Source of the DNA: Acidobacteriota bacterium
Lineage (GTDB): Bacteria > Acidobacteriota > Blastocatellia > Pyrinomonadales > Pyrinomonadaceae
DNA length: 64,000 nt
Assembly (NCBI GenBank): GCA_019639115.1
Contig: JAHBSM010000009.1
Span: 1 to 64,000 of the forward strand
Direction of reading: 5' to 3'
Notes under the pieces: model-generated
What the model was told of the DNA's origin: nothing
Seen by the model: the letters and a program-made list of their open reading frames with translations, nothing else
Database searches by the model: none
Position numbers and translations under genes: made by a program
Shown: positions 28,706-37,157 of the stretch, in pieces
Layout: each line of letters begins with the position of its first letter
Numbering within the stretch: the first letter of the stretch is position 1

Positions 28706-30364
28706 CTAGGACGTCAAAATGTCGAACAAACGCGTCGCCTGCAGGATCAGTATCAAAACAGGTATCAACCCAAATGCTGTGATAGCGCCGGCGGCGAGCT
28801 TCAGGTAATGCGAACGCGAGATCCACGTTTTCTCGGCCGGCGACAGCAGCGGCGGTACTGATGCAAGTACAGGCAGACCCGTGTAGTGTTTGGCATCCTC
28901 GATGTTCTGTATCTTCATCAACTTGGGCACTTCGAAAAACGCCGCGAACAGCAGTCCCACGAAAAGGCCGGCCGCAGCCCCCGCAAGCGTCAACAGAAAT
29001 CGCTTTGGAGCGACCGGATGTTGAGGAATGTTCGCAGGGTCCTGAACGCGGATCGATTCACCCTGGGCGTTGGTCTCGACCCCGACGACCGTTTCGGCGT
29101 CGTTCTTTTTCTTAAGGATCTCGTCGTAGCTCGCCTTTGCGGATTGATATCTTGCGTTGAGCCCTTCGAGGGCAACCTTCACATTTGGGATCGAATTGAT
29201 ACGCGATTCGATCTGAGCGATCTGCGCTGAATTCTGGTTTCGCTCAGCATCCTTTTGCGCTATCTGGGTGTCGATCTGCTGTATCTGCGACTGTATGCGT
29301 TCGTTCTCCAGTTCGAGATTCTTTTTCTGAAGTTCCGCTTTACGGCTGGTTGCCTGTGTCGCTACCTGTACGCGCTTATCGGACGACCGCCTGAGGTTGT
29401 CAAACTCCTCGTTGACTCGTGCGATCTCAGCCTGTTTGGCGACCACGGCCGGATGCTTTTCCTTATAGACCTTGAGCAGATTGTCGAGCTGAGCATTGAG
29501 GTCGGCTCGCTTCTTCATCAATTCGCCGTAGGCGGGCGTGTCCTCGATGCTGGCTGCCTGACGTGCCGATTCCTGAGTCTCTTTTTCGCCGTAATCCTCG
29601 ATCAGACGCATTTGACGATTGTTGGCGGCGATGGCATCGTTGAGCCGGCCGCGTTCGTTAAAGAGAGTCTGCTTCTCTTTGATGATCGTGTCCTCGCGTT
29701 GTCGGAGCCCCGTTAGCTGGGCGACCAGGCCCTGCTCCGATTCAGGCAGCGTCTGCACGTTTGCGGTCATTATGTCGAGCCGCTGTTTCTCGAGGTCATC
29801 AAGCGCGATCTTTTTCTCATCGAGCTGACGTTCGAATAGTTCCTTTGTCGTCTGTGCGATCTCGGTCGAGTTCTGCACCTGGGCGTTCACGTATTTGCTG
29901 GCAAGTTCGGCCGCAACGTTGCGCGTCGCCTGCGGGTCGCGGTCGCGATAGCGGATCCGGAATGCGGCCACTTTCTGATCGCCGGTCTCTTCGGTCTCGA
30001 CCTTGATGTTCTTGTACATCTTCTCAATGATCAGCTCCATCGGCATGCCGGTGTTGCGTTCGATCTTGTAAAGGTCGTATTTCTGGACCATCGGCTCGAG
30101 CGAAGAGCGGCTGAGCACCTCTTGATTAATGGTCTGGAGCCGCTGCGAAAGGTCCTCGCTCGTCAGAGCCTGCACGAGGTTCGACGAGACGGTCGGCGGT
30201 TTGACCGTTAGCAGCGTCGTTGATTCGTAAATGCTGGGGAGCCGAAATACGACGTAACCGATCGCTACGGTCATAGTGATCATCGGCAAGATGATCAACC
30301 ATCTGTTCCGCTTGACCATTGCGAGCAATTCGCTCGGGGTCCTTTGTCTAAAATCAACGCTCAT
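28706..30364 (-). CDS. Wzz/GNVR chain-length determinant protein
   Basis: Inner-membrane polysaccharide co-polymerase of 552 residues. First helix near residues 18-38 and second near 468-490, with a further hydrophobic segment at the end. Between them is a long coiled coil with many Gln, Glu and Asp, and the GNVR-like pre-helix segment IRVQDPANIPQHPVAPKRF. A GAGGTGA lies six bases before the ATG, a good ribosome site. It pairs with the cytoplasmic tyrosine kinase three genes downstream. The final 60 residues, after the second helix, are longer than in plain Wzz proteins. Confidence 0.9.
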   Translation of the reverse strand: MSVDFRQRTPSELLAMVKRNRWLIILPMITMTVAIGYVVFRLPSIYESTTLLTVKPPTVSSNLVQALTSEDLSQRLQTINQEVLSRSSLEPMVQKYDLYKIERNTGMPMELIIEKMYKNIKVETEETGDQKVAAFRIRYRDRDPQATRNVAAELASKYVNAQVQNSTEIAQTTKELFERQLDEKKIALDDLEKQRLDIMTANVQTLPESEQGLVAQLTGLRQREDTIIKEKQTLFNERGRLNDAIAANNRQMRLIEDYGEKETQESARQAASIEDTPAYGELMKKRADLNAQLDNLLKVYKEKHPAVVAKQAEIARVNEEFDNLRRSSDKRVQVATQATSRKAELQKKNLELENERIQSQIQQIDTQIAQKDAERNQNSAQIAQIESRINSIPNVKVALEGLNARYQSAKASYDEILKKKNDAETVVGVETNAQGESIRVQDPANIPQHPVAPKRFLLTLAGAAAGLFVGLLFAAFFEVPKLMKIQNIEDAKHYTGLPVLASVPPLLSPAEKTWISRSHYLKLAAGAITAFGLIPVLILILQATRLFDILTS

Positions 30365-30388
30365 ATCCGGATCACCTCTTGCCGGGCG

Positions 30389-30562
30389 TCATACGCCCTC
30401 GGTCGTCTCAAGTTTTTTATTGCGGTCGCGTCGGTTCAGCACGTTTCTGATCACGACCGCACCGCCGATCAGCAGCAGCCCGAACGCAAGCAGCCCGACC
30501 GTCTCGGGTATCCCGAAGATCGCTGCCCAGATGGATCTGATCACGGCTGCTGTATAGAACAT
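30389..30562 (-). CDS. 57-residue PEP-CTERM-like single-helix microprotein
   Basis: Short reading frame between the TPR lipoprotein gene and wzz. Its ATG begins three bases after the preceding stop (TAA GCG ATG), and wzz begins 24 bases after its stop, so the operon would have a gap without it. The protein has 17 residues containing IRSIWAAIFG, then PETVGLLAFGLLLIGG, one membrane helix, and a basic tail RNVLNRRDRNKK. Pro-Glu followed by one helix and a run of Arg is the layout of a PEP-CTERM sorting signal. Here it is almost the whole protein, so what would be sorted is unclear; it may be a plain small membrane protein instead. Confidence 0.7.
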   Translation of the reverse strand: MFYTAAVIRSIWAAIFGIPETVGLLAFGLLLIGGAVVIRNVLNRRDRNKKLETTEGV

Positions 30563-30565
30563 CGC

Positions 30566-32929
30566 TTATTGCATGGCCAGCACGCGCTTTGCGTCGGCCG
30601 CCTCCTGCTGCGTCAATTCGTTAATGAACCTAAGCCCTGCTTCCGCTTCGCGGCGTGCGGAAGCGCGATCGCCTGACCGCGCCAAGGCCATCCCCAGGCG
30701 TACGCGATACCCGGCGTTGGCCGGCTTACCGCTCTTTTCATCCACTTCGATCGCCTTTCGAAACTGCTGAGCCGCAGGCGAGTACAACCCTTTTTTCAAA
30801 TAGACCCAGCCGAGCGTGTCGTAGTAACCCGCAACGGCCTGATTTCGGCTGACCGCCAGTGTAGCCAGCTGAAGAGCTTCATCGAGGTTGCCTTCGTTCT
30901 CGGCGATCAGCCACGCAAGATTGTTGGCCGCGATCGCCGAATCAGGAGCGATCTCGAGTGCCCGGCGATAACTTCGCTCGGCCGCTGCGACGTTGCCGCG
31001 GCTGTCTTCGAGAATGCCGATCAGGGTCAGAATCGACGGACTCGGCTTTTTGTCCACCACACGCGTGTATGCCGCGATCGCTTCATCGACACGATCCTTC
31101 GCCACCAGGAGCGACGCGTAAGCTCCGAATGCGGGCAGATAGTTCGGGTCGAGCTCCATCGCTTTGTTGAGTTCGACCTCGTAGCCGTCCTTGTCGCCGC
31201 CAGCCGCCAGAGCCTGGCCCCTGAGATAATGCAGGGCAGCCAATACGTCCGCGCGGCCGGCATTGCGTTCGAGCAATGAATCTAGTCGTTTGACAGCGGC
31301 CGCCGACTGACGCATCTCGATAGCAAGTGTCGTAATGCCGCTCACGGCATCGAAATTGCCGGCGTCGATCGATAAGGCCTTTTCGTAGAATTCGGCTGCC
31401 TTCGCAGTATTCTTTTGAGCCGCAAATACCTTGGCAAGATTCACCATTGCCGCGGCCGAGTTCGGATTTAGCGCCTGTACGCGTTCGAGGTCGCTCTGAG
31501 CTTCTGTGAGTTTTGCAAGTTCGAGATAGGCGAGCCCTCGCGCGGTCAGTGCCCTGATCTGCAGGTCTTGTATCGCCAATACACCTGTGTCGGCGTTCGG
31601 CGTCGCTTTATTGACGCGGTCGTAGAGTTCAGCGGCCGCCTTCAGCGCATTCTCCGGCTCGCCGGCTGCGAACGCAGCCTGTATCTTGAGGAGGCCGCTC
31701 CGTAGGTATGCCGGATGATATCGTTCGAGATCCGCGATGAAAGCTCGTGCCTGATCTATCTGGCCTATGTTCAGCTTCGCTTGCGCGATATAGAAGAGCG
31801 CGTCGCGCTGGCTCGGCTGCTTTTTGAGAATATCTTCGAGGTCCGTGACGGCTTCGTCGTACTTGCCTTGCAGCATTCTCAGCCGGGCCCGCAGCATTAG
31901 AGCCTCGGTATCCTTGTCGTTGAGCTTAAATAGTGCGTCGAGCTGCTCGATCACTCTTGCTTCGTCCTTTTTGTCCAGAAACAGTTGTCCGATACGGTAT
32001 CGAGCCCGGACATATTCGGGCGAGTCCGCGATGACGCCTTCGAGCACCGCGATCGCGGCGTCGGGCCGCGACGTGCTGGCGTAGAAATCTGCAAATTCCA
32101 AACGGCTCTCGGGACTGTTTTCCTGGACCGCGACCAACTCGCGATACGCATTCTCAGCCTTTGCCATCTGTCCCGTCGTCACGTAAAACTCGGCTTGGGC
32201 CGACCGTGCCTCAATGCTGTCCGGCTTGACGGCGACTGCTCGTGCAAATTGAGCATCGGCTTCGGGATCACGTTTTGCGTAGGTCAGGAACCGGCCATAT
32301 TCGATAAGCCCGACGATGGACGATGGATCGGTCGCGAGGCCCCGAAGGATCGCCGCCTCGGCCTTGTCCGCCATGTCGCGGGTCGAGTAGAACCGCGAGA
32401 GACTGATGTAGGTCTCGACTCGTTTCGGGTCGATCGCGATAGCCTCGTCGAGCTTGGCGACCACTTCGGCATCAGGTCTCGAACGCGTGGCCAGAATTGA
32501 GGCCTTTAGCACCGTTCCCTCAACAAAATTCGGGTCGGCCGCTACGATGTCAGACTGTATTTTTTCGGCTTCGGTTAGCAGCGGCGGCTGGACGAGAAGG
32601 AAATAATTGCCGAGCTTGGCTTTGGCGTCGAGATTCTTGTCGTCGAGTTCGACGGTCTTTCGGATCTCCTCAAGCGCATCGTTGAACTGGCCGAGATTTT
32701 CGTAAGAACGTGCAAGCCCCCAATGTGCGGCCGCCGAACCCGGATCTGATTCGGCCGCCGAACGAAATTGCATCAAGGCGTCGTGAAATTTTCGCTTCTG
32801 GAGGTATTCTTCGCCGCGGGCGAGGAACCTGGCGGTCGAATAGCCGCAGCCAATGAGCATCAGCCCCATGATCGCTGCCGCGACAATAGCTATGGACCTC
32901 TGTCGGAGATGGCACTCGATTTTGAACAT
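30566..32929 (-). CDS. TPR-repeat lipoprotein, PrsT-like (PEP-CTERM system)
   Basis: A 787-residue lipoprotein: signal peptide with lipobox LIGCGYS (Cys near residue 28), then about 20 tetratricopeptide repeats to the end, for example ALMQFRSAAESDPGSAAAHW, AVAVKPDSIEARSAQAEFY and ALEIAPDSAIAANNLAWLI. In exosortase-A loci a long TPR lipoprotein (PrsT type) stands in this position and is thought to be a scaffold at the membrane for export. Assignment to PrsT is by architecture and context. First gene of the operon, ATG at 32929; no clear promoter seen upstream. Confidence 0.85.
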   Translation of the reverse strand: MFKIECHLRQRSIAIVAAAIMGLMLIGCGYSTARFLARGEEYLQKRKFHDALMQFRSAAESDPGSAAAHWGLARSYENLGQFNDALEEIRKTVELDDKNLDAKAKLGNYFLLVQPPLLTEAEKIQSDIVAADPNFVEGTVLKASILATRSRPDAEVVAKLDEAIAIDPKRVETYISLSRFYSTRDMADKAEAAILRGLATDPSSIVGLIEYGRFLTYAKRDPEADAQFARAVAVKPDSIEARSAQAEFYVTTGQMAKAENAYRELVAVQENSPESRLEFADFYASTSRPDAAIAVLEGVIADSPEYVRARYRIGQLFLDKKDEARVIEQLDALFKLNDKDTEALMLRARLRMLQGKYDEAVTDLEDILKKQPSQRDALFYIAQAKLNIGQIDQARAFIADLERYHPAYLRSGLLKIQAAFAAGEPENALKAAAELYDRVNKATPNADTGVLAIQDLQIRALTARGLAYLELAKLTEAQSDLERVQALNPNSAAAMVNLAKVFAAQKNTAKAAEFYEKALSIDAGNFDAVSGITTLAIEMRQSAAAVKRLDSLLERNAGRADVLAALHYLRGQALAAGGDKDGYEVELNKAMELDPNYLPAFGAYASLLVAKDRVDEAIAAYTRVVDKKPSPSILTLIGILEDSRGNVAAAERSYRRALEIAPDSAIAANNLAWLIAENEGNLDEALQLATLAVSRNQAVAGYYDTLGWVYLKKGLYSPAAQQFRKAIEVDEKSGKPANAGYRVRLGMALARSGDRASARREAEAGLRFINELTQQEAADAKRVLAMQ

Positions 32930-33173
32930 AACTTCGCGTTCGTCCTGATCTTTTGGCCTTTAATCCGAGAACCAGGGGCTTTGGTACCGGTGGCCGATCT
33001 TATTTTCCAGCCCGCTGGTGCCGCAATAGCGTGTTCGAGCGTTGGCTGGCCTTCAATTCAACGCCGCCCGACACATTTGCCAGCGGCATTGTGGAAAAAG
33101 GTCGAATCGGGAGCGGCTTTCAGAAAATTTTGCTCTTCGGGAAGACGTTAAGGTGAGATATTCGAGGCTGGTA
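32930..33173. other. Intergenic region upstream of the EPS operon
   Basis: Spacer between the divergent TPR lipoprotein gene and the NTF2-like gene. It should hold the promoter of the exopolysaccharide operon on the minus strand, but I find no convincing -35/-10 pair or sigma-54 site. No gene or stable hairpin is evident. Confidence 0.3.
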
Positions 33174-33209
33174 TTGACTTCGCGGGCATGCTCGCCTAAC
33201 CTTTAGGCG
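33174..33209 (+). promoter_or_regulatory. Promoter with operator-like palindrome for the NTF2-like gene
   Basis: TTGACT (33174-33179) and TAACCT (33197-33202) are 17 bases apart. A perfect inverted repeat CGCCTAA (33193-33199) / TTAGGCG (33203-33209) with a three-base centre covers the -10 box and start region. That position suits a repressor site. The gene start at 33243 has a GGAGAGAG sequence before it. Confidence 0.55.
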
Positions 33210-33242
33210 AAAGACATATCAGTTCGGTCCGGAGAGAGAAAT

Positions 33243-33737
33243 ATGACGAATATCACTTTGCCTGCCGCAGTGCTTGCCGTCGCGGCCTTCATTTGCAGTA
33301 ACTCACCTTCACAGGAACGTTCGAATGATCCGGCCCCTGCGTCTAACGCGGCTGCGGCCCAAAAGGCTCCTGACAAGGATTCAGTCAAAAGAGAGATCGT
33401 GAGCCTGGCGAACGATATATGGGACGCCGCACAACAAGGGAAAAAGGCATTTCTCGAAGACGTGGCGACGGATGACTTTGAGTCGACCGATATCAGCGGC
33501 AAAACACAGAATAAGCGTCAAGCTATCGCGGACGTCAAGGAAGAAAAAGCCATAAAGTCGTGGGCTATTACAGAACCGGACCTTGCGAGCTTTGACGAAT
33601 CCTCGGCTGTGCTCAAATATGTGCTCACGGTTTCGGGTTCCGGCGGGCGAACGATCAAGGCTCGGATCACAGACACTTACGTCAAAAAGAACGGCAAGTG
33701 GTACATCAAGAGCCAGCAGCAAACTTTGATGAAATAG
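33243..33737 (+). CDS. Secreted NTF2/SnoaL-like (DUF4440-type) protein
   Basis: A 164-residue exported protein. Residues 1-20 form a signal peptide, followed by an Ala/Pro/Asn-rich linker to about residue 45. The domain from residue 48 has the DUF4440 cone-like fold pattern: EIVSLANDIWDAAQQG, FLEDVATDDFESTDI, a middle KYVLTV, ARITDTYVKKNGKWYIKSQQQT at the end. Such domains bind small ligands or stabilise complexes; no catalytic residue is identified. It has its own promoter with a palindrome and its own terminator, so it is regulated separately from its neighbours. Confidence 0.8.
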   Translation: MTNITLPAAVLAVAAFICSNSPSQERSNDPAPASNAAAAQKAPDKDSVKREIVSLANDIWDAAQQGKKAFLEDVATDDFESTDISGKTQNKRQAIADVKEEKAIKSWAITEPDLASFDESSAVLKYVLTVSGSGGRTIKARITDTYVKKNGKWYIKSQQQTLMK

Positions 33738-33763
33738 CGGCCGAACGATCCGAATTAAAACAT

Positions 33764-33799
33764 GCGCGGCTCGCCACACCGGCGGCCGCGCTTCTTTTT
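33764..33799 (+). terminator. Terminator after the NTF2-like gene
   Basis: Stem GCGCGGC (33764-33770) with GCCGCGC (33785-33791) and an inner CGCC/GGCG extension, then TTCTTTTT. It runs into the stop codon of the converging dehydratase gene. Confidence 0.8.
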
Positions 33800-34748
33800 A
33801 GAACATTGCCAGATATGTGCACGCGTCCTTGAGGGACGTATTTCCGCCGCACAGTACAAGTACAACGCGGCTCTGCTCGGTGAACTGTACGCGCAGACGC
33901 TCAGCGGCCGCGAGCGTACAGGCTGCGGCAGGCTCTGCCACGACCTTTAGTCGCTCAGCTATTAACTCCATGGATCTAACGGCGTCTTGATCGGTGACGA
34001 CCGTTACTGACTCAAGGTTCTCACGGATCAGGCTGAGAGTTCGTTCCGAGACGTATGGCGCACCCAGCGTCTTAGCGATCGACGTTATCGCGGGCAGCTC
34101 GACGGGCGCACCGGCGGCTATCGCCTGAGACATCGCGTCGGCCCCCTCGGTCTCGACGCCCCAAACACGTACGCCCGGCCTCGCTTGACGGCAAGCGACA
34201 GCCACACCGGCCGCCATCCCGCCGCCGCCAATGCTGACTATCACGTCGGTCACATCCGGCAAAGTATCTACTATCTCAAGTCCCAGCGTCCCCTGCCCCG
34301 TGATTATCTCCTCGTCGTCGAAAGGATGAACGAATACGCGGCCCTGATCCTCGTATTCACGAACTTTTTCGAAACACTCGGCAATGGTCGGCTCGAGATC
34401 GACGCGGGCGCCGTAGTCGCGCGTCGCGGCGACCGATGCCGCCGGAGTGTTCTCGGGCATCACGATCACGGCGTCCACTCCGAGCTTAGCGGCTGCAAAT
34501 GCGACCGCCTGCGCGTGATTGCCGCCGCTTACTGCGACGACCCCGCGCGAGCGCTCCGAGTCGGGCATCTGCAGGAGTTTGTTGAACGCCCCGCGAACTT
34601 TGAAGGATCCCGTTCGCTGAAAAAGCTCGTATTTGACAGAGATCGACGTGCCCATTCGTTTGCTGAGCGAATGGCTGTATTCGAGTGGCGTGCGTTTGAT
34701 ATACGGCGCGATGCGGTCGGCCGCCTCGCGGAAAGATCCGAGGTCCAT
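33798..34748 (-). CDS. Threonine/serine dehydratase (PLP fold-type II)
   Basis: PLP enzyme that deaminates threonine to 2-oxobutyrate (or serine to pyruvate). The 316 residues have the PLP-lysine motif RTGSFKVRGAFN, AVSGGNHAQAVAF, a Gly-rich phosphate loop VSIGGGGMAAGVA, and the final VLVLCGGNTS. There is no C-terminal ACT regulatory domain, so it is the catabolic (TdcB-like) rather than the isoleucine-pathway IlvA form. I chose ATG 34748 (MDLGSFREAADRI); a TTG at 34772 would add eight residues. Serine racemase is a possible alternative activity. Confidence 0.9.
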   Translation of the reverse strand: MDLGSFREAADRIAPYIKRTPLEYSHSLSKRMGTSISVKYELFQRTGSFKVRGAFNKLLQMPDSERSRGVVAVSGGNHAQAVAFAAAKLGVDAVIVMPENTPAASVAATRDYGARVDLEPTIAECFEKVREYEDQGRVFVHPFDDEEIITGQGTLGLEIVDTLPDVTDVIVSIGGGGMAAGVAVACRQARPGVRVWGVETEGADAMSQAIAAGAPVELPAITSIAKTLGAPYVSERTLSLIRENLESVTVVTDQDAVRSMELIAERLKVVAEPAAACTLAAAERLRVQFTEQSRVVLVLCGGNTSLKDACTYLAMF

Positions 34749-34805
34749 AGCGAGAAATATATCATCGTCCAAGGTGTGGAAGCAGTCGGAGAGCAGTTGA
34801 CGGCA

Positions 34806-34835
34806 TTCGATGTTTTAACGGCCGACAGTTAAAAT
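34806..34835 (+). promoter_or_regulatory. Candidate promoter placed for a leaderless message
   Basis: TTCGAT (34806-34811) and TAAAAT (34830-34835) with an 18-base spacer. The ATG at 34843 is only seven bases past the -10, so transcription would start at or next to the start codon; no Shine-Dalgarno sequence precedes it. Confidence 0.4.
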
Positions 34836-34842
34836 ATCTCAG

Positions 34843-35256
34843 ATGGCAGAACAAGAATTGATGACCGACGCCGACATACATGCGTTCGGCGTAGAGATCG
34901 TTCATAACCAACTAGTCGAGGCCGGCTGGACACCCGACTCTGTAGATATCGAGAACGATCGGGCCAAGGTTCCGCAGATAACGGCCGCGCGCGATGACGA
35001 ATACGCTATTTTCGTCGTCCGCACGGGATTGCATCCTGAGCCGGGCCGGATCGAAGGCGAGGACACATTCCGACATTTTTGCCGTTTGGCGGCCGAAATG
35101 AAAGCGTCATGTTATTTTGCAAGCGTTAGCATCGCCAACTCGACCGCAGCGACGGACGAAGAGATGTCTGTGCCGGTCAAAGGCGTTGCTTACCACGTCG
35201 CTTTTGACGGCCTCGTTAAGATGGAATTGCCGCCGGAGGAAGCCGCCGCCGTATGA
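34843..35256 (+). CDS. Hypothetical protein, unknown family
   Basis: A 137-residue acidic cytoplasmic protein. Features are LVEAGWTPDSVDIEND, a beta-rich stretch DEYAIFVVRTGLHPEPGRIE, an amphipathic helix FRHFCRLAAEMKASCYFASVS and a strand YHVAFDGLVKMEL. The order of beta strands and helix recalls small nuclease-like or NERD-type folds but no catalytic pattern is visible, so I give no function. It begins with ATG directly after a -10 box, and the next gene overlaps its stop by four bases (ATGA), which means they are translated together. Confidence 0.7.
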   Translation: MAEQELMTDADIHAFGVEIVHNQLVEAGWTPDSVDIENDRAKVPQITAARDDEYAIFVVRTGLHPEPGRIEGEDTFRHFCRLAAEMKASCYFASVSIANSTAATDEEMSVPVKGVAYHVAFDGLVKMELPPEEAAAV

Positions 35257-35855
35257 CAAAGACCAGACTTGAAGCATTCTCTGATGCAGTCATTGCGATC
35301 GTTATGACGATCATGGTGCTCGAGATGAAGGTGCCCCACGGCTCAGACCTAGCGACGCTTGAGCCCCTGATACCCGTATTCCTTGCCTATGTTCTTAGTT
35401 TTGTTTATCTGGGCATCTACTGGAACAATCATCATCATATGATGCACGCCGTTCGTCGCGTAAATGGACGGGTGCTTTGGGCAAATCTGCTGCTGCTTTT
35501 CTGGCTGTCGCTGATCCCATTCGCCACAGGCTGGATGGGCGAGAATCATTTTGCGGCGATGCCGACGCTGGTCTACGGCGTTGTGCTGCTGGGTTGTGCG
35601 ATCTCGTATTCGATACTGCAGCTCAAGCTGGTCCGCCATCATCACGGCGAAAACGATATGCTGAAAAAAGCTGTCGGCAGCGATCTAAAAGGTAAGATCT
35701 CGCTCGTGCTGTATGTGATCGGCATTGCTGCCGCGGCATTTGTGCCGACGATCTCGCACGTTCTATATGTGGTCGTCGCCCTGATCTGGATCATCCCGGA
35801 CCGACGGATCGAGCGATTCTATGAGGAGCTCGAAGGCGAACATAACAAAAATTGA
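35253..35855 (+). CDS. TMEM175-family (DUF1211) potassium channel-like protein
   Basis: A 200-residue polytopic membrane protein with six predicted helices. The first carries the family signature RLEAFSDAVIAIVMTIMVLE, the FSD motif of TMEM175/DUF1211, which in bacteria forms K+-selective or leak channels as tetramers. The His-rich loop WNNHHHMMHAV and the LLLLFWLSLIPFATGW helix are also typical. ATG overlaps the stop of the upstream unknown gene (ATGA). Channel function is inferred from family. Confidence 0.9.
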   Translation: MTKTRLEAFSDAVIAIVMTIMVLEMKVPHGSDLATLEPLIPVFLAYVLSFVYLGIYWNNHHHMMHAVRRVNGRVLWANLLLLFWLSLIPFATGWMGENHFAAMPTLVYGVVLLGCAISYSILQLKLVRHHHGENDMLKKAVGSDLKGKISLVLYVIGIAAAAFVPTISHVLYVVVALIWIIPDRRIERFYEELEGEHNKN

Positions 35856-35903
35856 ACGGCCCGCCGGTGCCTCTCATTGACGAGAAGCACCTGCTCGGCC
35901 GTT
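35847..35903 (-). terminator. Nested hairpin, likely terminator for the YeaQ-like gene
   Basis: Outer arms AACGGCC (35855-35861) and GGCCGTT (35897-35903), inner arms GGTGC (35866-35870) and GCACC (35887-35891). On the minus strand it is followed by CAATTTTTG, so it can end the GlsB/YeaQ-like transcript; it also lies at the end of the channel gene. Confidence 0.6.
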
Positions 35904-35923
35904 CCTCCAGAAAGTTTGATCCG

Positions 35924-36190
35924 TTATGCCTGAGTGCCGCCCTTGCCGAAAACAAGCCTGAGAAGCAGCAGCAGCAGGATCGCCCCGAGTATCGACATGA
36001 TCCAGCCGGCAGCGTAATTATCAGGCGCCCACAGCGTACGGGCTATAAATCCGCCGACAAATGCTCCGCCGATACCCAAAAGTGCCGTCAAGATGATCCC
36101 AACTATACCGCTTGGGAGGTTCTCCTTACCCGGGAGCAGGAACCGAGCGATAATGCCGACTATAAGTCCACCGATCAATTGTCCGATCAT
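35924..36190 (-). CDS. GlsB/YeaQ/YmgE family stress-response membrane protein
   Basis: An 88-residue Gly-rich membrane protein with three helices: GQLIGGLIVGIIARFLLPGK, GIVGIILTALLGIGGAFVGGFIA and GWIMSILGAILLLLLLRLVF. This is the transglycosylase-associated (YeaQ) family, usually induced by acid or general stress; its molecular role is not known. An AGGAG lies nine bases before the ATG. Monocistronic. Confidence 0.92.
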   Translation of the reverse strand: MIGQLIGGLIVGIIARFLLPGKENLPSGIVGIILTALLGIGGAFVGGFIARTLWAPDNYAAGWIMSILGAILLLLLLRLVFGKGGTQA

Positions 36191-36310
36191 ATAGGTTCTC
36201 CTTTTACTGAAATCAGTCTTCGCCGCGATAGATGATGAATATCACATTTACGTTATGAACTAAACGACGCAAATGAGTGTCAAGTTCCGGTCTCGCCGAT
36301 CCGCGGCGAT

Positions 36311-37108
36311 TCATTTCGCAGTCTTCTCGTCTGCCGGTGTCAATCTTATCCAGCGAAAACCGACGTTGAATTCACCGCCGGTGTTGCAGCCTATCACGCC
36401 GGCGAACACATTGTCGGCAAGCTGAGCTTCGACCTCACCGGCCGGCTTCCATGGCGACTTTTCGTCACCGCGATAGAAAGCCCGGATCTTGCTGCCAATG
36501 CGTACGAGCCGTAGTTCGACGTCGCTGCCTGTGAATGGCGCCGACCTAGGTGTGGTCACCGCACGATATTCGTCGCCAAGCCGCACATCTAGCCTTATGC
36601 CGTTGCCGTCTGCGTCATCGACGCCGCCATGGCTCCGCTCGAAACGGATATAGTTCTTGGCATCGGCATAGATCAACAACCCCGCTCCCTGATAGTTCTC
36701 TTTAGGTGAGGCCGAGACCCTAGCAGTGAGTTCGAGGTCGCCCTTAACCGAACGAACAAGACGCGGAGCGGTCAGGTTGTCCGCATACAGGTCGCGACCC
36801 GTGAGCACACGCATCTTCATTCCGTCCGGGCCGAAGGTCCGGGCCGTCGGCACATCAGTCTCTGCGGGATCGATAAAGACCCAATCCTCCTGCGGTGCGT
36901 CTGCAAACTTAGAGAGGTCCGCCTCGATAGGTGTCGTGATCACTATGCCTTCGCCCGGCGTGGGGGCCGGATTCGGGGTCACGCTGCGAACCGGGACCGC
37001 CGGAGGAGGTACTGGCGTCGGGGTCGCATCGGCCTGTGGTTGCGTACTAGCCGGACGACATCCGGCGACGACAGCCGAGATGGCCAGAATCGCGATCAAG
37101 TATCTCAT
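36311..37108 (-). CDS. Lipoprotein with DUF1349-like concanavalin domain
   Basis: A 265-residue lipoprotein with signal peptide MRYLIAILAISAVVAGCR (lipobox Cys near residue 17). A Pro/Thr-rich linker (residues 20-50) is followed by a beta-sandwich domain with a stretch GAGLLIYADAKNYIRFERS, DVELRLVRIGSKIRAFYRGD and GGEFNVGFRWIRLTP, as in DUF1349 proteins, a beta-jelly-roll fold often with sugar-binding relatives. I set the start at 37108 because GGGAG lies a few bases upstream and a signal peptide follows; a longer upstream frame exists but has no such features. Confidence 0.85.
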   Translation of the reverse strand: MRYLIAILAISAVVAGCRPASTQPQADATPTPVPPPAVPVRSVTPNPAPTPGEGIVITTPIEADLSKFADAPQEDWVFIDPAETDVPTARTFGPDGMKMRVLTGRDLYADNLTAPRLVRSVKGDLELTARVSASPKENYQGAGLLIYADAKNYIRFERSHGGVDDADGNGIRLDVRLGDEYRAVTTPRSAPFTGSDVELRLVRIGSKIRAFYRGDEKSPWKPAGEVEAQLADNVFAGVIGCNTGGEFNVGFRWIRLTPADEKTAK

Positions 37109-37157
37109 ATGTAACTCCCGATAAAGCTTGAAGTCATCGCCGCCGTCACGCCGCAAT

